From positions 56,542,501 through 56,606,500 of the forward strand of contig NC_089980.1 of assembly GCF_036417845.1 (NCBI RefSeq): 64,000 bases of DNA, read 5' to 3'. This stretch comes from Apteryx mantelli. Its lineage: Eukaryota > Chordata > Aves > Apterygiformes > Apterygidae. The notes below the pieces were generated by a model. It was not told the DNA's origin. It made no database searches and was given only the letters and a program-made list of their open reading frames with translations. Below, piece by piece: positions 1 to 19,974 of this stretch; positions within the stretch are counted from its first letter, which is position 1, and each line of letters begins with the position of its first letter. A program made the translations under genes and the position numbers.

Positions 1-540
1 TTACAGATTCTGAAAAAAATTATAAGTAGCTTAGAAGACTCAAAGAAATTCAGTTTTAATATTACTATATACTTTTTTTTTTTCCAGAGCTGAGAAGGTT
101 CCATGTTATAAATGTTCTTCAAAACAGTTCTAGTTTTGTATTTTCAATCTTATTGGTTTCTTTCCTTTTGTAAAATTCCCACAGCCCAGATTGAAATGTT
201 GCAATCCATTTTGGAGTATTTGCAGAAGTATTTGTTTTTTGACTTTCTTTTCTTTTTTTTTTCTTTCTCTGAAGTGCTATGTGACTTGGATTTTAGTTTT
301 AAGTTTTTTAGGTTTAAGGATTTCTTAGGTTTAATAATAGAATTCACAGTGACTTTAAAATCATTATGAGAAGCTCTATTTGGGTAGGAAGGAAGTATTT
401 GCATCTTGAATTTTGACTCCTTGTTTTGCAGAATAACTTTTTTTTTTTTTTTGCATAAACCAGGTGTTTGCATTAGCAGTTGAGATCCTTTCTAAGTGAA
501 GTACTTTATCAGTTCTGTAATGAAAGGTTTTGTATTGTAG
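1..540 (+). other. NUP133: NUP133 last intron (partial)
   Basis: This is AT-rich, T-tract-rich noncoding sequence that ends in an acceptor AG at 539-540, directly before the recognised terminal coding exon. Short reading frames here have no recognisable protein features and lie in homopolymer-rich DNA. I read the block as the 3' part of the last NUP133 intron, cut by the window edge. Confidence 0.75.
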
Positions 541-677
541 GAGTTCAGTTAAGTGAATATTTGCCAGAAGTGAAGGACTTGCTGCAAGCGGATGAACTTG
601 GCAACTTGAAATCTAATCCTTACTTCGAATTTGTGTTAAAGGCAAACTATGAACTCTACATTCATGGACAAGCATGA
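541..677 (+). CDS. NUP133: Nucleoporin NUP133, terminal coding exon
   Basis: This exon encodes the last 44 complete residues of a protein ending in HGQA and a TGA stop at 675-677. The sequence includes [26 protein letters not shown] and a short polar tail, which I recognise as the C terminus of Nup133. Nup133 is an alpha-helical scaffold subunit of the Y-shaped (Nup107-160) nuclear pore complex and its C-terminal domain binds Nup107. The exon begins after AG at 539-540, with the first two bases completing a codon from the previous exon (phase 1). The next gene downstream is ACTA1, which is the expected neighbour of NUP133 in tetrapods. The acceptor pyrimidine tract is weak, so the exact 5' boundary is an inference. 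Only this exon is in the window. Confidence 0.85.
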
Positions 678-800
678 TGAATCTCACTTTTTAAAATATT
701 TTTTCTAAAGGATTGTTAAATTCATGTATACTTTTTTACATCCTGTTCTTATTTTGTTAAAACTTTGTAATAAACTTTATATATAGTAATATGCCTGGTC
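678..800 (+). terminator. NUP133: NUP133 3' UTR and poly(A) signal
   Basis: A short AT-rich 3' UTR follows the stop. A canonical AATAAA lies at 769-774, about 95 bases after the stop, so cleavage is expected near 785-800. A second AATAAA at 873-878 could serve as an alternative site. Which one is used cannot be told from sequence. Confidence 0.65.
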
Positions 801-7333
<6,533 letters not shown>

Positions 7334-7605
7334 ACGTGTTTACATGATCACTTTGCCAACCATGCTCAGGATGACAACCTTGTACGTTGCAGGCTGCTGA
7401 GGTCCTGCAACAGCCATGAAACTTTCTATTTTGTAATGATTTCTGGTTACTGTTGCTGCAAAGCTCCACATGGCACAGTGTATGTAAAGTGTACATAAAT
7501 TAATTTATTTTACCTTGTTTTGTTTGTTTTTAAAACCAATGCCCTGTGGAAGGAAACAAAAAACTTCAAGAAGCATTAAATCATCAGTCATTCTGTCACG
7601 CCCCC
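7334..7605 (+). terminator. ACTA1: ACTA1 3' UTR and poly(A) signal
   Basis: A roughly 260-base AT-rich 3' UTR follows the TAA. The best poly(A) signal is the variant ATTAAA at 7575-7580, followed by a GT-rich stretch, so cleavage is expected near 7595. No canonical AATAAA lies in this interval. The assignment rests on position and motif only. Confidence 0.65.
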
Positions 7606-10600
7606 AATGCAGTTGTTTCTGTTGTCATTTGTTTGGTTTCTTCTGTGAATTTTACGTTGCTTGCTGATGTAGCGCATTGCATCTCCACGTGTAACAGAGA
7701 GGGTGGGGGGAGTGAGAGCAGTGTGTTGGATGGATGGGGCTGGAGGAGGAGTTGGGAGGGGGGCAGGACCCACCAAGGTCAGGAGACAGCCCTACACAGC
7801 TTGCTTGGGTTGGAGAAGGTCCAGTCCTCCTGCGAGCAGCCCTGGGGTGGCTGTGTGTGGCACCATGCTGCTGCAAGGTGGGTGCCCCCTCTCTGTGCTG
7901 CGCTCCCCCTGGGCCCAGCAGGCAAAGGGTTACCTGGAGCCTTCCTCAGCTGTGGCTGGCAAAGGATTTTATTTGGCTCAGCCTGCCAAAAAAGTAGCCC
8001 TGGCCTGTCTGTGCAGCTCCAAGCCCTGATGGACAGAGGCAGGGCTGGGGCCGAGGGCAAGTTAAATAAAGAGCTTTCCACTCCGCTTATGGGAAACCCG
8101 CCTGTGCTCGCACTGTCCCCGGGGAGCCTGCAGGGCTGAGGGCAGCTGGGGCCACTTCCTCACCTGGCCTGACATGCTCGCCCTTGCCAGCCGCTGTACT
8201 GGGATCCCTGCTCCTCTGCCCTTGGAGAAGGACTCCTCCTGGAGCAGCAGGCCTGGGTAGGAAAGCGGTGCTTGAGTTTTGGGGTGTTTTTCCAAGCTCC
8301 GATTGCTGTGGGAGCTGGCAGTGCTGAAACAATGGTGTGTTGCAGCAGGATCTCCCGCTCAGGAAGGGTTTTGCTCTGCTGCAACTCTGTTAAGGGCACA
8401 CGTGTTCAGCATTGTGGCTGGTACATGAATAAACCCTGTAGCCCTATCCTGAAGGAAAAGGCTGCGGAAGAAGCTGACCTGATCCCTCGCTGTGACCTGG
8501 GGGCAGGGAGGCCCCTGGAGCAGCCCTGGGAGCTCCTGGGCCGAGATCTCGCTCTGAACAGCAGGGATCGGGAAGGTGGGGGCACATTTGCTTCTTAAAA
8601 CAAACAGAAGGTAGTTCATGATCTTTTACTTTCTGTGTTTATAACTCCTTGTGCGGTGGCATATGTTTAAACAGACAGCTCTTTGCTGGGATTTGAGGAG
8701 ATGCTTCACAGATGTAAAGGCCTCAGTACTTGACCCCTGATCTAGCGTTCAGTCCTGGCTTAAGTGGTGATACGAGATGGATTTTAGGACCAGCTTCTGT
8801 TTTTAGAGTAAAAGGCTGTTTTAAAAGCGCAGATAAAAGTTAAGTTAGGAAAGCAGCCTCTGGATAAGATGCTGCTTGCTGTGGGGTAACCACACACAGA
8901 CTCAGCTTTTGTGTGGTTAAAGTTAGGGTCCTAAACCCACAATAAATAGGTTGATTTTTTGGAAGTGGTACTGAGACACCCACCCCCCGGCCCTCCACAC
9001 TGACCAAAATCAGTGGGAACAGAGGATGCTTGCTCCCTCTGAATATATACCCGGATTTTGCAGATGCCTGACTTGGGTTTAGGATGGCAGAGCTGTGGGC
9101 AGAGGGCATTCCCCCGGCAGCGTGTGCACTGCATTGCACAGAAGGGCTAATATTGCCACCAGCATCTCGTTATCCACTGACGCTAGTGGCAGCATTTCTT
9201 CTCCTACTGCCCCACTTCGTCAGGTGCTCTGCAAAGCAGGCACCCATTTCTTCCTGCTGAAGGTAAGAGCCAAAAAGGGCAGTTTTACAGCTGAAAAAAT
9301 AACTGATTTGTTGTTTTGGTTGCTGAATCAATGAACTGAGATACAACTAACTTTTGATTATACCTGAAATACATATCCGTGGCGTCTAATTGATTTCATA
9401 TTTTAATTTCAAAACAAAACACTTCATTTAACCCGAAATTAATCTTTTATTTGGATTCAGGGCTTTCAGAAATTAAAGGTTATCTGGAAACAGATAAGCT
9501 GAGTTTACCCATGGTTCACCAGTCCTGGTGCTGGGAAGGGGTTTGGGAAATGTCACTGGTGTACCCCAGCCTGGGTTTGTGCATTTCTTGAGAGTTTCAT
9601 TGCCCTCCCTGCTCCTTTGGATAATAACCACAAACAAAACATGGCTCACAAGGACTTGTAATAAAGTATTGAATTAAAATGACTATTTTACCTCGGTAAA
9701 GTCTGCAGAGCACGACTATTTTTGTTTTTGGGCAAACACTTGAAGCCTTGAATTTCCTAAGTGGAGTCCTAAAGGCTGTGCAATGCAAAGAGTCAGGCAA
9801 GATAACCACGATTTTTTGTCTTGCCTTAAAATCCTTGAATCCAGCGCACTGCCCTTCAGTGCAATCCCTTACCTGTGGGTGACCCCAGGAGCTAGTGACC
9901 CTTTGGAGGACCATGCAAATAGGCGGTGATGGGGCCCTGCCTGCGCCCCCCGTGCTGCGCGCGGCGCACGCCCCACGCAGCCGCCTTTGCCTTGTTGCAT
10001 GGAGCCTCTGCAAGTCTCACTTCCCCGCTGGGGACCACAGAGGGGCACTGATGCACGTGCGATCTGCTGGTTCACCCCCTTTTTGGCACCCCAGCTGGAC
10101 GTGCCAGCAGAGGGATGGGCCACCTCCCATGAAACAGCACAGCTCCTTCCCCGCTTGGAAGGGGGACCTGGCACCTGTGGGGGCTGCTCTCCTGGCGCTC
10201 TGAAACTGCAGGGGCGAAAAGCATTTGTTGGTTTTGGCTTTGCTGGGGGAGCCCAGATACCCTCTCCCACAGACCTGACACCGGTGTAGCTCCACTGGGT
10301 GCTTACTCGGCCCTTAATCACCCTTGGGCAATTGGTCAATATTATTTATTCAATGAGATTTTAGTAAAAGGGCAGGATAGAGGCTGCTTTCAAAACTGCC
10401 ATTATTTTTCACAGGAAGCTCCTAAGCAACAAATTCTGTGGATTTTTTTTTTTTTAATGAAACATAAAGTTTAACGCCCTCAAGGTACATTTGTTCAAAA
10501 CATTCACATCTTGGCTTTATTTTATAGAAAAAACAAATATTTTCTGTTTCTATTTAACTAATCCACAGAAAAAAATTTAACTAAATGGAATGTTGCCTCT

Positions 10601-10680
10601 GGGGCATTTGTTTTTCTTTTCTCCTTTTCTTTTTTTGAGCCAAAATGATTAAAATGGTTATTCAGTTGTGTGGATCCCCA
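7606..10680. other. Intergenic region downstream of ACTA1
   Basis: Mixed-composition sequence with many short open frames on both strands but no recognisable domains, splice-consistent exons or repeat-family signatures. A small CpG-rich patch is present around 9.93-9.99 kb. I see no supported gene. Confidence 0.5.
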
Positions 10681-10689
10681 CGGTGCGCC

Positions 10690-11340
10690 TCCTGGGGCTG
10701 GAAAGGTCGCACGTCAGGAGGAGCGCAACTTGTCCATCAGCTGGCGGATAACTAGAGGCAGGGCTCCTAACGGTGATGGATTTGGGGCCAGGCCGTGAGA
10801 AACGGGCCAGTGCTGCTGCGGTTCGGCGCAGGCCGGCTCTGTCTCCCGTGTGCGCCTCCCACGCCACGGCTGCTGGCGACCTTCGGGTGGCTGCGGAGAC
10901 GGGGTGGCGCAGGGCTCCTCCGAGCCCGAGCCGCGCGCCCGGGAGCTGCTGGCTGCAGCTGGGGACCTTTCGTGTCCCCTGCGGGCAGAGCAGCCTTGCC
11001 GCGCCGTCTGCCCGCCCCCTGCCCCCGCTCCCTGCCTGCTCCGCCGTCGGAGGGACGCCGAGCCTTTAAAGCCGAGAAATCCCGCCGGCGAAGGAGAAGA
11101 GAGGGAGGGCTGCCTTGCCGCAGGGCGCAGGGAGCTGGCGCACGCTGAGCTGAGCAGCACGCAGGCCTCAGCCAGCGGCAACAGGCGTCTGGTTTCACGC
11201 CGGATGCCTGGCCGGGCTCGGGGGTCGCGGCCCCCCCGCCACATCCTTCAGTGCAGCGCGGTGGGGACCGCGCCGCGGGACTGCAACTGGCTCTGCACAG
11301 GAGGCCACGTCCGCACAGCTCTGCTGTGGTGCTAGCGTCT
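10690..11340. promoter_or_regulatory. Isolated CpG-island-like block
   Basis: About 650 bases of CpG-dense, GC-rich sequence between AT-rich flanks, over 3 kb past the ACTA1 poly(A) site. Overlapping open frames on both strands reflect composition rather than coding. It resembles an orphan CpG island, which could be a promoter for a noncoding transcript or an enhancer. No TATA box, recognisable first exon or known protein is visible. Confidence 0.45.
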
Positions 11341-14300
11341 GCTCAGGCTGGAACGGGAAAAGCAGGAAATATAAAATACTGACGTTCGGGACCTCGGGGT
11401 AGTCGTGCCCTTTCCGAACCCCCCTCGTGGCTTTGCGGCTCTCCAGAGAGGGAGGGATGCGGGGGCATGCAAGCAGAATCAAGTCCGAAGCAGGTCAACC
11501 CAAAGGAAGCCAATGAGGTTTCCAAGGGCAACTATGTCTACTTGTGTATGATTTTGAAGTCCCTAAAGTAACCGTGATCCTGAAGCATGGTTAAAGTAAG
11601 AGGGGCGTGGGGTCTGAACCACGGCGTGCTTGCTGGGGTGAAGAGCGCGGTCACTGCATTAGTCACTCGTCTGGGGACGGCAGCCAAGGGAGGTGGCAGG
11701 GAGCTCCAGACACGCTGCGCTGGGAACCGTGAGGAAGCGAAGTGCGATCTGGGTGCCGCAGCAGTGGTCTTTCTTGCCATTAGGCATTCCGACTGATTTT
11801 TGAGGGATTGAGGCACTTTTTGCAAAAAGCTGTAGAACGGGACACAAAGATTTTTCTTTGACCTGGAAACTGCCTCCCTGAGCCTTTATTTTAATAATAA
11901 GTTTAGTGACGTTTTGTTGAAGACTGTCTCAAAAAAAAAAAAAAAATCCAGAAAACTCCCAATCCCCAACCATTTTGAAATAGTGAAAGTATTGCTTCAA
12001 CATAATCAAAGTGGTGCTGCCAAAGGTGGTATACACTGCATTTCTACGACTGCAGGAACTGAGCAGAGCACTAGGAAGTCAGTTTTCTTTTCCTTTTTTC
12101 CTTTCCCATCCCAAGTCCATCACCGTTTTCTCCTCTGTGAAAAAGTCAACACTTGTGGCTCAGTTTGTTACCAACAAAGTGGCTTTTCTATTTTCTGTCG
12201 CAAAGGAAGATAATGAGGAATAGTTAATGTTCAGGAAGGGTTTTGAGATGCTGTCATAGAAGGTGTTTGGGGAATGTGAAATACTTGGGATCCTAAATTT
12301 AGCTCTGAAAGTCACACAGTCTGTTTTCCTGGCACAAATACTGATGAAAGTCTTGAAATCTGAACGTTTTCCAAGCACAGCCACAACCTGGAGGCTGCAG
12401 TGGCCCACGAGAGCCCCAGGGATCTCTGGCCGCGTCTCTCATCCCTTGGTCTCCAGAGAGGGCACGCGGCACTGCCGAGCGCCCGCACTGCCCTTTTCCC
12501 AGGCAATTTGCACCGGGGACCTGAAACACTATGTGGCAGAGACTGCGCTGCAGACAGCAGGGGCAGGTTGCTGTGTCAAACCGCTGCATTTGTAGCAGGC
12601 AAAACCCTTCCGGCTGTAGGAAACTTCCCCTGGAGCAGTGGACTCGAATACAAGAAGTCTCACTTGGGATAAATGTTTTAGGAAAAAGCATAGCAATTCA
12701 TTTTAGGCCTCCTACTCTGAGATTTACTCCCTCATCCCTTTATTTTTACTAGCCTGCTGAAGTCAGCCCACCTTAGTGGAGACTGCATAGTTGAGGGATT
12801 ATAAACCTTGTGGTTTAGATGTGAGGGGTTAAATGACAGACGAGTTAATAAAGAAGATCGATCTATTCAGAGAGCAAAAAAAAAGGAATTTTGGTGCTAA
12901 AATCTAAAGTCCAATGCAAAACAGGTGCCATCTAATCCTCGAAGTGCTTAACCTCTGCTGACACCTTGATTTTTTTCCTTAAGTGCCTAGTGCACACGTT
13001 CCTTTCTGGAGAAACAACTTGACATAACTCCTGTCAAATGCTGGCCAGGATGCAGAAACCAGGTGCTGCTCTGCCCAGACTGCCTAGGGGTGGTCAGTGC
13101 TTTCCAGGCGGCAGCTGCCCTGGGCGAGGGCTGAAACCCCGCTGCAGGCAGCCCGGGGAGCCCACCTACTAAATGAGCATCGTTGTTTAAAAATAAAGAG
13201 GGGTAGGTTGCTGCGAGGGGAGAGCAAAGCATAACACGGACAATAATTGCAAGGCTGGCCCCCAGCGTGAGGAGCGCTGGGCGGGGGGTGCGTTAAGGCA
13301 TGGCGACCCTCACAAGGGCCTTGGACCCGGGCAGATGTCCGTGTAAGGGGAAAAGGGACAAGTCTGCCATAATCTGCAACACAGAAATGGTGGAGGAGGC
13401 TTCCAGAGGTCCTGCATTAACACTGCTCTTGGCATTACTTATTACTGTCTGTTCAGGTTAGATTTGACCTATCACTTTTTTCAGCAAAGTGTCAGCACAT
13501 TTGTCCAGTCTGAACCCTCTGCTGGGTTATTCAAACCCTCGATTTAACTATTTGCCAAAGTGCCGAGCTTGATTCATGCAAGTGATCCTCACTGAAGCCA
13601 CTGAGAGGATGGCTAATTTGGTTAAAGTTTTAAATGTTCGCATGATCAGGTCCCAGAATAAGAAGTAAAGCTGTAGCAATAAAAGCAATGACAAGAGGAA
13701 GGTTAAGTCCAGAACTTGGCAGGGTTTGAGGCCATGAAATGATCAACTGGAAGTAAAAGGCAAAAGATTAAACTGCTGCCTGTTTCTTTTCCTGAAATTT
13801 GTTAACTGTATGTCTTTAATCTTTTGGTTGTTCTCTGGGCTTCTTATTGTTGATTTCATGTTTACATCTTTTTTTTTTTATTATTTTCTGTCAAAGAATC
13901 AGCCTGAATTAAGGCTGATGAAGAAAATTTTAAAGCGATAAGATGTAAGTCCAGACTGCAGATATTTCATGGAAGTTGTAGGTTTGATAAATAAGATACA
14001 CCAGTGGAAAAGAGGTAATTAAGGAGAAAATGTAATTTGACATAACTGTAGAACCTGAAATAGTTTTGCCAGTAACATTAGTTTTGTTTTGATCTGGAAA
14101 ATGGTGCTGAGTTACAGACTGGAACTGAGGGCAGGCTCAGGCTCTGAGGAAGCAATTTCCTTTCAAACCCTGGTTTATCTCTGTCCGGCAAGATGGTAAG
14201 TGGCTTCTGAGTAGTTTTGGAGAAATTACCATAAATAAACTGATTGCATATGGCAATGGTGTTTTTATATGGTAAGTGTAACCGTGAGCAGGGTTTGGTA

Positions 14301-17300
14301 TTGCAAAATGAATATTTAAAGTGAATGTCTGATAAGTTCTTCACTGTCAGTTTGACCTGTGAGTCACGTTGCACAGTCCCCAGCCATGCCCCTCTCTATT
14401 TATAAATTCATGCCTTGCTATATCTGACTCGTTAAACAAACATTCCCAATTGTGGAAGGGATTCCGGTGGCATATTATGGGATGGAGGGAATAATTTGGA
14501 AGAGTAAGTGAAATTAGAAAGGGCACAGCAAATCGCTGCAAGAATTCTGCCTTCGGAAGAGTGGAGCTAATGCATTATTTGGCTTTCGAACAGGGAAACC
14601 CTTCCCCGGCAAGTCCGGGAGAGCCATGCCGCCAGCTTCAGTGGGAAGGGGTTTCTCTGTGAGCCTGGTGGGTGTGAGGATGGCAAAGAAGAGCAGAGCA
14701 AGGGTTCGCTTGAACCAAGAGCGCGTTAGGAAATGCCACGCTGCAAAGCCCCCCTGGACACCACATCCGTGACTGCCTCCGGCACAGGGTCCCTGGAGCC
14801 GTCCTCGTTGCCCCTGCGGAGGAGGCTCCCTGCGCCCTGCCAGGAATTGTGTGTGTGTTTTTTTTTTTAATTCATTAAATGCGACCTCCAGCATCATGGT
14901 GCTGTAGGCGTTGGAGCAGTGTTTCCTCAGAAGGAAGGAGGAAGCCTCAGGTATTCCTTTAAGGTTTCACTCAAAGGTAGCTCATTCTCAGGTCTTGCCT
15001 GGGTTTTGAGAATATGATGCCGTGCTTCATTCTGTGGTAGGCACTTTCCCACCAATTTCTCTGATTCCTGTTTTCACAGAAGAACAGGGAGAGCTGATGT
15101 TGGGTTTGGAAGGGAAAGCAGGCCACCAACCAGAAAGAAGGTGACTGCAATGTGAGGTGACCATAAATTTACAATTTAATCTCAGAGAGAAATGGAGACT
15201 AAAGGAAAAAGGTGTCTGTGAGATGAAAAATCTAAAAACTTGTGTGAAAAAAATCAATTTGGGGGAAATCTTTTTGGATTAAAAAGTCAAAATAAATAAA
15301 AGCTTTGAGATGGCATGTGCATTTAGAATGATTCTTTGAAATCAGTTGTCATAGATAAATAAGCAAATACTAGGCTTTTATGGTTGTCCTTCCAGAGGAA
15401 ATTTCTAGGCCATTATCTGTTCTTTGGATCAGCCCAAAGTAATTTTATTTAAATATTTTTATACCTCTCTTGAGGGGAAATCTTGATGAACTAGGAGTAA
15501 ATGTTTTCTCCAGCAAGGAGAATTTAGCAACGCACTGAAGGAATGAAAGGATTATTTCTCTGTGACATTTGTTGGATGCCCATCATTGTAGCTGCTCTGC
15601 CAGAAACCAGGAAAACATTTTATGTCCACTAGGATGCTATGGATTATTTCTGCTTCAAAGCGTCCCTGCGTTTTTACCAGCCTTCTGTGAGTTTTCTTGG
15701 CGATGTGAAGGAGGACATTACCTCCACAGGAGTATGGAATAATCCAGCTTAAAAGAGCTGCTGTATTTAAAAGCAGTGCCTTATTCTTGTTGCATTCACA
15801 CTTGATTAAGTGAGGAAGCTGTCCTTGTTTCCTAGGGAGAGATGCATAAAGGTACTCAGTAAAAATTGTGCTGGGGGACCACAGCGAGGGTGCCACTAAA
15901 TGAAAAAAGGAGAGTCCCGGCCTGCTGTACCTGTCTGCTCTCCAGAGCCAAAGGGCAAAGAGGCACAAAGGCGTTCAAGAGATTTTTAAGAGTGGTTTGG
16001 TGGAATACATGATCATCTTGTCACCTGTCAGTCATTTCTCGGTCTGCGAATGCTCTGGGCAAACAAGAGCAACCAGGGCTGAATGAGAGATGTATGCCTT
16101 ATCTGTGGATCTGCCTTGGGCCTGAGGATCATGTATGCCTTCGAGGAGGGAAGCACCTTGAAGCTAATGTGCTTTAGGAGTGGCCTGTAGCCCCTAAGGT
16201 CTTTAATAAAACCCAGTTTGGTAGGATACGTGGTAAAAGTGACAAAAAGTCCCCTATACAGTATTTAGACCTTGTGGAACAGTCAAAGCCTTTGGATCGG
16301 CTGAAGAAGAACTGCAAGTAATCAAAGTCCTCTTTAAGAAGCCAGCTCAGACTGGGCCTTCCTATTTTATTCCCTGGTGACTCTGAAGCAGCCAGGCCTG
16401 GTGCAATGATGAGCTCCAGTGCCGGGGAGTGCTGTGTTTGCACAGCTGCCCTGTCTCGGGAGCGGAAATCGCTATTTGGTCGCTATATTTAATGAAGGCT
16501 CTTTCTACTTTTCTCTCTTGGCCAGAGCTGCGCCCTGAGGAGCATCCGGGGAGAATCTCGCATCAGTGAGGCCCTGCCGGCACCGGGGGCCAGGGAGGAC
16601 GATTTTCCTTGTGGACACCACTTGTCTGCCTCCCTTGGTGTCTTAGAGGGCAGCTGTAAGGTGGAGAAGACCAGCGCAGGAAAGTCCAGCACATTCCTGG
16701 CCTGTCTGGGGAAGCAGGGCAGGTGTGCTGCAGGGAGAGCTGCCCGCTGCTGCGACGTTAGTGATGGAGGCTGCCGATCTTATTCTTGTTCTCCACTTTC
16801 TGTGCGTTGCCCAGGGCTAATGGCTTTTTGCTGTGCATTGGTTGATCCTGCGGTATGTTACAGGATGGCGATTTCTCTGCTACTGGGGTTAGCGAGGCTG
16901 GGCTGCCGCGGAGAGCCCATGCATGCTGCCGGGGTGAGCAGCCAGCCCAAGCACCGCCGGGGCAGCGTGCCGAGACACATCTGGGCTGTTCACACAAGTC
17001 TCCAGGGCACGGGGCAGCTGCTGATGGATTAGTATCTCACAGCCAGAGGTTGCTAATGGAAGTCCAGGGGAGGCAGGGGCCCGAAGCAGAGCGCAGAGTC
17101 CTGAATCCCCCGTCCCCTGCCTCAGGTGTGAAACCATCCGTCTCGTCAGCCAGTGGGAGCAAAATGCACAGCTTAATTCTGCTGGTGGATGATACCCGCA
17201 TCTCCTTTTGGCGTCGGATGAGCATGCGATTGGTACCAAGCTTGTCCAGACAGCTCGGTTCAGGGCAGCCTTTTTCCTTCTGTATCCCTGAATTTCCTCC

Positions 17301-19756
17301 TGCTCTCTGTTGGCGCTGACCCAGTGACGGCAGCCAGCCTAACGGGAGTCAAGTATTTCTAACCAAGGACTCAGGTGAGCTTCAGCGTCGGGGCAGAAGC
17401 GGGGCGGATGAGCGGGCCCAGAGCGTGAGCTGTGCCAGGCAGCGGTGGGTTGGGAGAGGAAAGGCTTGGCTCCCTTGCGGCTTGGGCTGGACGCAAACCA
17501 GCAAGTCAGGGAGATGAAAGTTAGCCTAGCACCGCTCTTCAGAGCCAACAGGTTCCCTGTGCCGAGTAGATAATTCATTATAAACAGTATACACAGATGT
17601 CAGCACTCTCGAGGGGAGCTGCTCACAAGTGGTGCACTATTTTTTTTCAAGGGCATCCATTTGTCAAAACCATTCCCGAGATAATTTCTGGTGCACTGGG
17701 ACAATCGGATATTTGAGCCTCGGACTTTTCCCACGGGACGCGCAGGCCCCTCTGGGTGTGTTTGCTTTGGGTCCTCTCAGGATCAAAATCCTGGCAGCGA
17801 CCTCTGTGATGGCAGATTGGAAATTTCCTTTCCATGAGGATGTTGCCATGCCTGTAAGAGCTGTTTGAGAGCTGCTGGCCTTTCTGTGACTGTGCCGGTG
17901 GAACGACTGCTGCAAAGCAGAGGGCTTTAGGATGGGGAACACCAGGGAGGACAAGCAAGGGTCTGGAGACAAATTTATTAAAAATTTAGAGTGGAGAGGC
18001 CTGGAAAACTTGCTGTAGTGTTTGCTTATCTGTATTTAAAACTGGTTCTGTCTTTTCCTGAACAATTATGCCTTCTAGCAGAAAGTGATAAAGGAGCCTT
18101 TAAGAGGTGATGGAAAACCGTCAGCAAAACGGCAACCAGTGCGAGGGGCTGTACGGAAAGCCCTCTCCATGGCAGGTGAGCCTCCGCACTGGCGCCAGCC
18201 TCCCAGCGCAGCCCTCAGCCAGCCGTGGACCTGCATCTCCCCCTGCTCGGGGCAGCTCGCGGTGGGGTGCTGCCGCTGGCTCGGACACGTGGGCAGGGCC
18301 AGGCCAGGCTGGTTCAAAATTCAGCCCGAGCTTGGCCCTTTTGGAAGGAAAACTGTCAATCTGATGCACAGGCAGCAGCGCTTAGCACATGCACGCGTGT
18401 TCGGGCTGGAGCCGACATCGCTGCAAAGCCGAGGGAAGAGGCACCATAAGACTTTAATCTCCCTCACAGCTAGAGGCTAAATTAACCCCGAGCACACTGG
18501 CACTTTCCAGTCTGAGAGCCAAATGGCTGCAGAAACCCACACATACAGGATTTGCACATCTGCAGACTCCAAAGGGTTAAAAATAAATCCCACCCTGCTG
18601 ATGGCCCACTTTGTGTCCATTTAAAGGTGTGCCATGCTTTCCCTGCATTTCCTCCCAGTGCTTCTCTGTGACACCTGAGAAAATGCCTTCACGGTGGTGA
18701 CATTTTGTTCGAGGCACTTTTTTCTTAACGATCGGTATCTGGCCTTGCTGCTGTGCATCATTTCACCAAGAGTGCATTTAGTGCCTACATGCCTTCTTCT
18801 AAACTGGGAGCTAAAGCATGTTTGCTAGCACATTTATGGCCCTCTCTGCTGCTACTGGGGTGGCGGCTGCTGCTGCCGCCACGTATTTGGCAGCTAAAGA
18901 TTTTATATTCCTGAGCTAATGGCAGAGGAAGGCAGGGACTTGTTCCATAGAATGATTTAAACCTTTTTCTTCATTTTTCTTCTTCCTTTTCTTTTTCTTT
19001 TTTTCCTGATGCTCCAGTGCAGAGAAGACCTGTTCATAAGAGTGCTGTCCTTTCTGACACATCTATGTTAGCCGATTAACAATTAAATCTTATGTCCTTT
19101 CTGATGCTGGGACCCCCAAGGTGATACAGCACTGGCTGGACCTCTCCATCAGGGCATGGCGTGCTGCGCAGATCCTGCCTGTGGCGGCAGTCGGCAGGAT
19201 CTTGATAAGAAAATGACTTTTTGGAAAAAGGATAGCAATGCAGAACAGTGTGAACGGGTGCGGGCTGGCCCCGCAGGAGGTGTGGGGGCCGGTCACACAG
19301 CGTTTGGCCTGGGTGGCCTCCCCAGTGAGCTGGGAAAATGAGGAGGAGTTATCTGGATGTCCCACCTCAGCTGAAATATTAACTTGTCTCCAAAAGCAAG
19401 AGGCAGGCAAAGGGAAAAACTAGCAGTATTTGCATCGTAATTGGTTGTTATTAACATCCTTGAAATGAGTGTGGGAGTGTTTTGATCAGATAGCAGAGTT
19501 ACAAAAGACTAGTAAGATCTGGGAAGAGGTAGCGTGGGTGTCCCAGCAAGGGGAGACACTGGCAAAGGTGCCTCAGCATAAGGCCTTGGGGCAGGATTGC
19601 GCCCCAGGAGAATTGCAGACCATCGATGAAGCTTCCTGGCAAAAAACAGGGGAGCAATGGGGGCAGTGGCTAGCATGAGAGAGTGAGTGAGTGCGTGAAA
19701 TAGTCAAATAGAGTAAAAACGCTAATCCTATGAAGGGGGCCCTCCAGCAGGAGTGA

Positions 19757-19779
19757 GTGTGTGTGTGTGTGTGTGTGTG
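19757..19779 (+). repeat. (GT)n microsatellite
   Basis: About eleven GT dinucleotides in a row after an imperfect GAGTGAGT lead-in. This is a simple repeat and likely length-polymorphic. Confidence 0.95.
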
Positions 19780-19812
19780 CCAGCATGCTGCGCTACAGTG
19801 CTCATCACTGTA

Positions 19813-19974
19813 ATGCTTTGGGGCAGCAAATGTGCAGATCATCTGGCTGGTCGGAGTCTTCTGTGCCGGTGGGGACCGCGCTGGGGATCCCTTATGCCTT
19901 GGGGCAGCAAGCCTATGGGTCTACCGGCTGGATCTGCGCAGCGTGCCGTGCCCTGACGGAGAGGTCTGTCTGAT
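19813..19974 (+). repeat. Diverged ~81-bp tandem duplication
   Basis: Two segments 81 bases apart begin ATGCTTTGGGGCAGCAA (19813) and ATGCCTTGGGGCAGCAA (19894). Both continue into related CTGGCTGG/CCGGCTGG stretches before diverging. A third GCCTTGGGGCAG occurs near 19582. The neighbourhood could be the remnant of an old retroelement, but I cannot assign a family. Confidence 0.5.

Noticed and set aside
112-473. Short frames on both strands in the first 500 bases
   Set aside because: They consist of poly(T)/poly(A)-derived Phe and Lys runs in the NUP133 intron.
10773-11335. Overlapping open frames of 100-176 codons on both strands at the orphan CpG island
   Set aside because: Similar lengths on both strands and strongly skewed composition indicate CpG-island artefacts rather than a gene.
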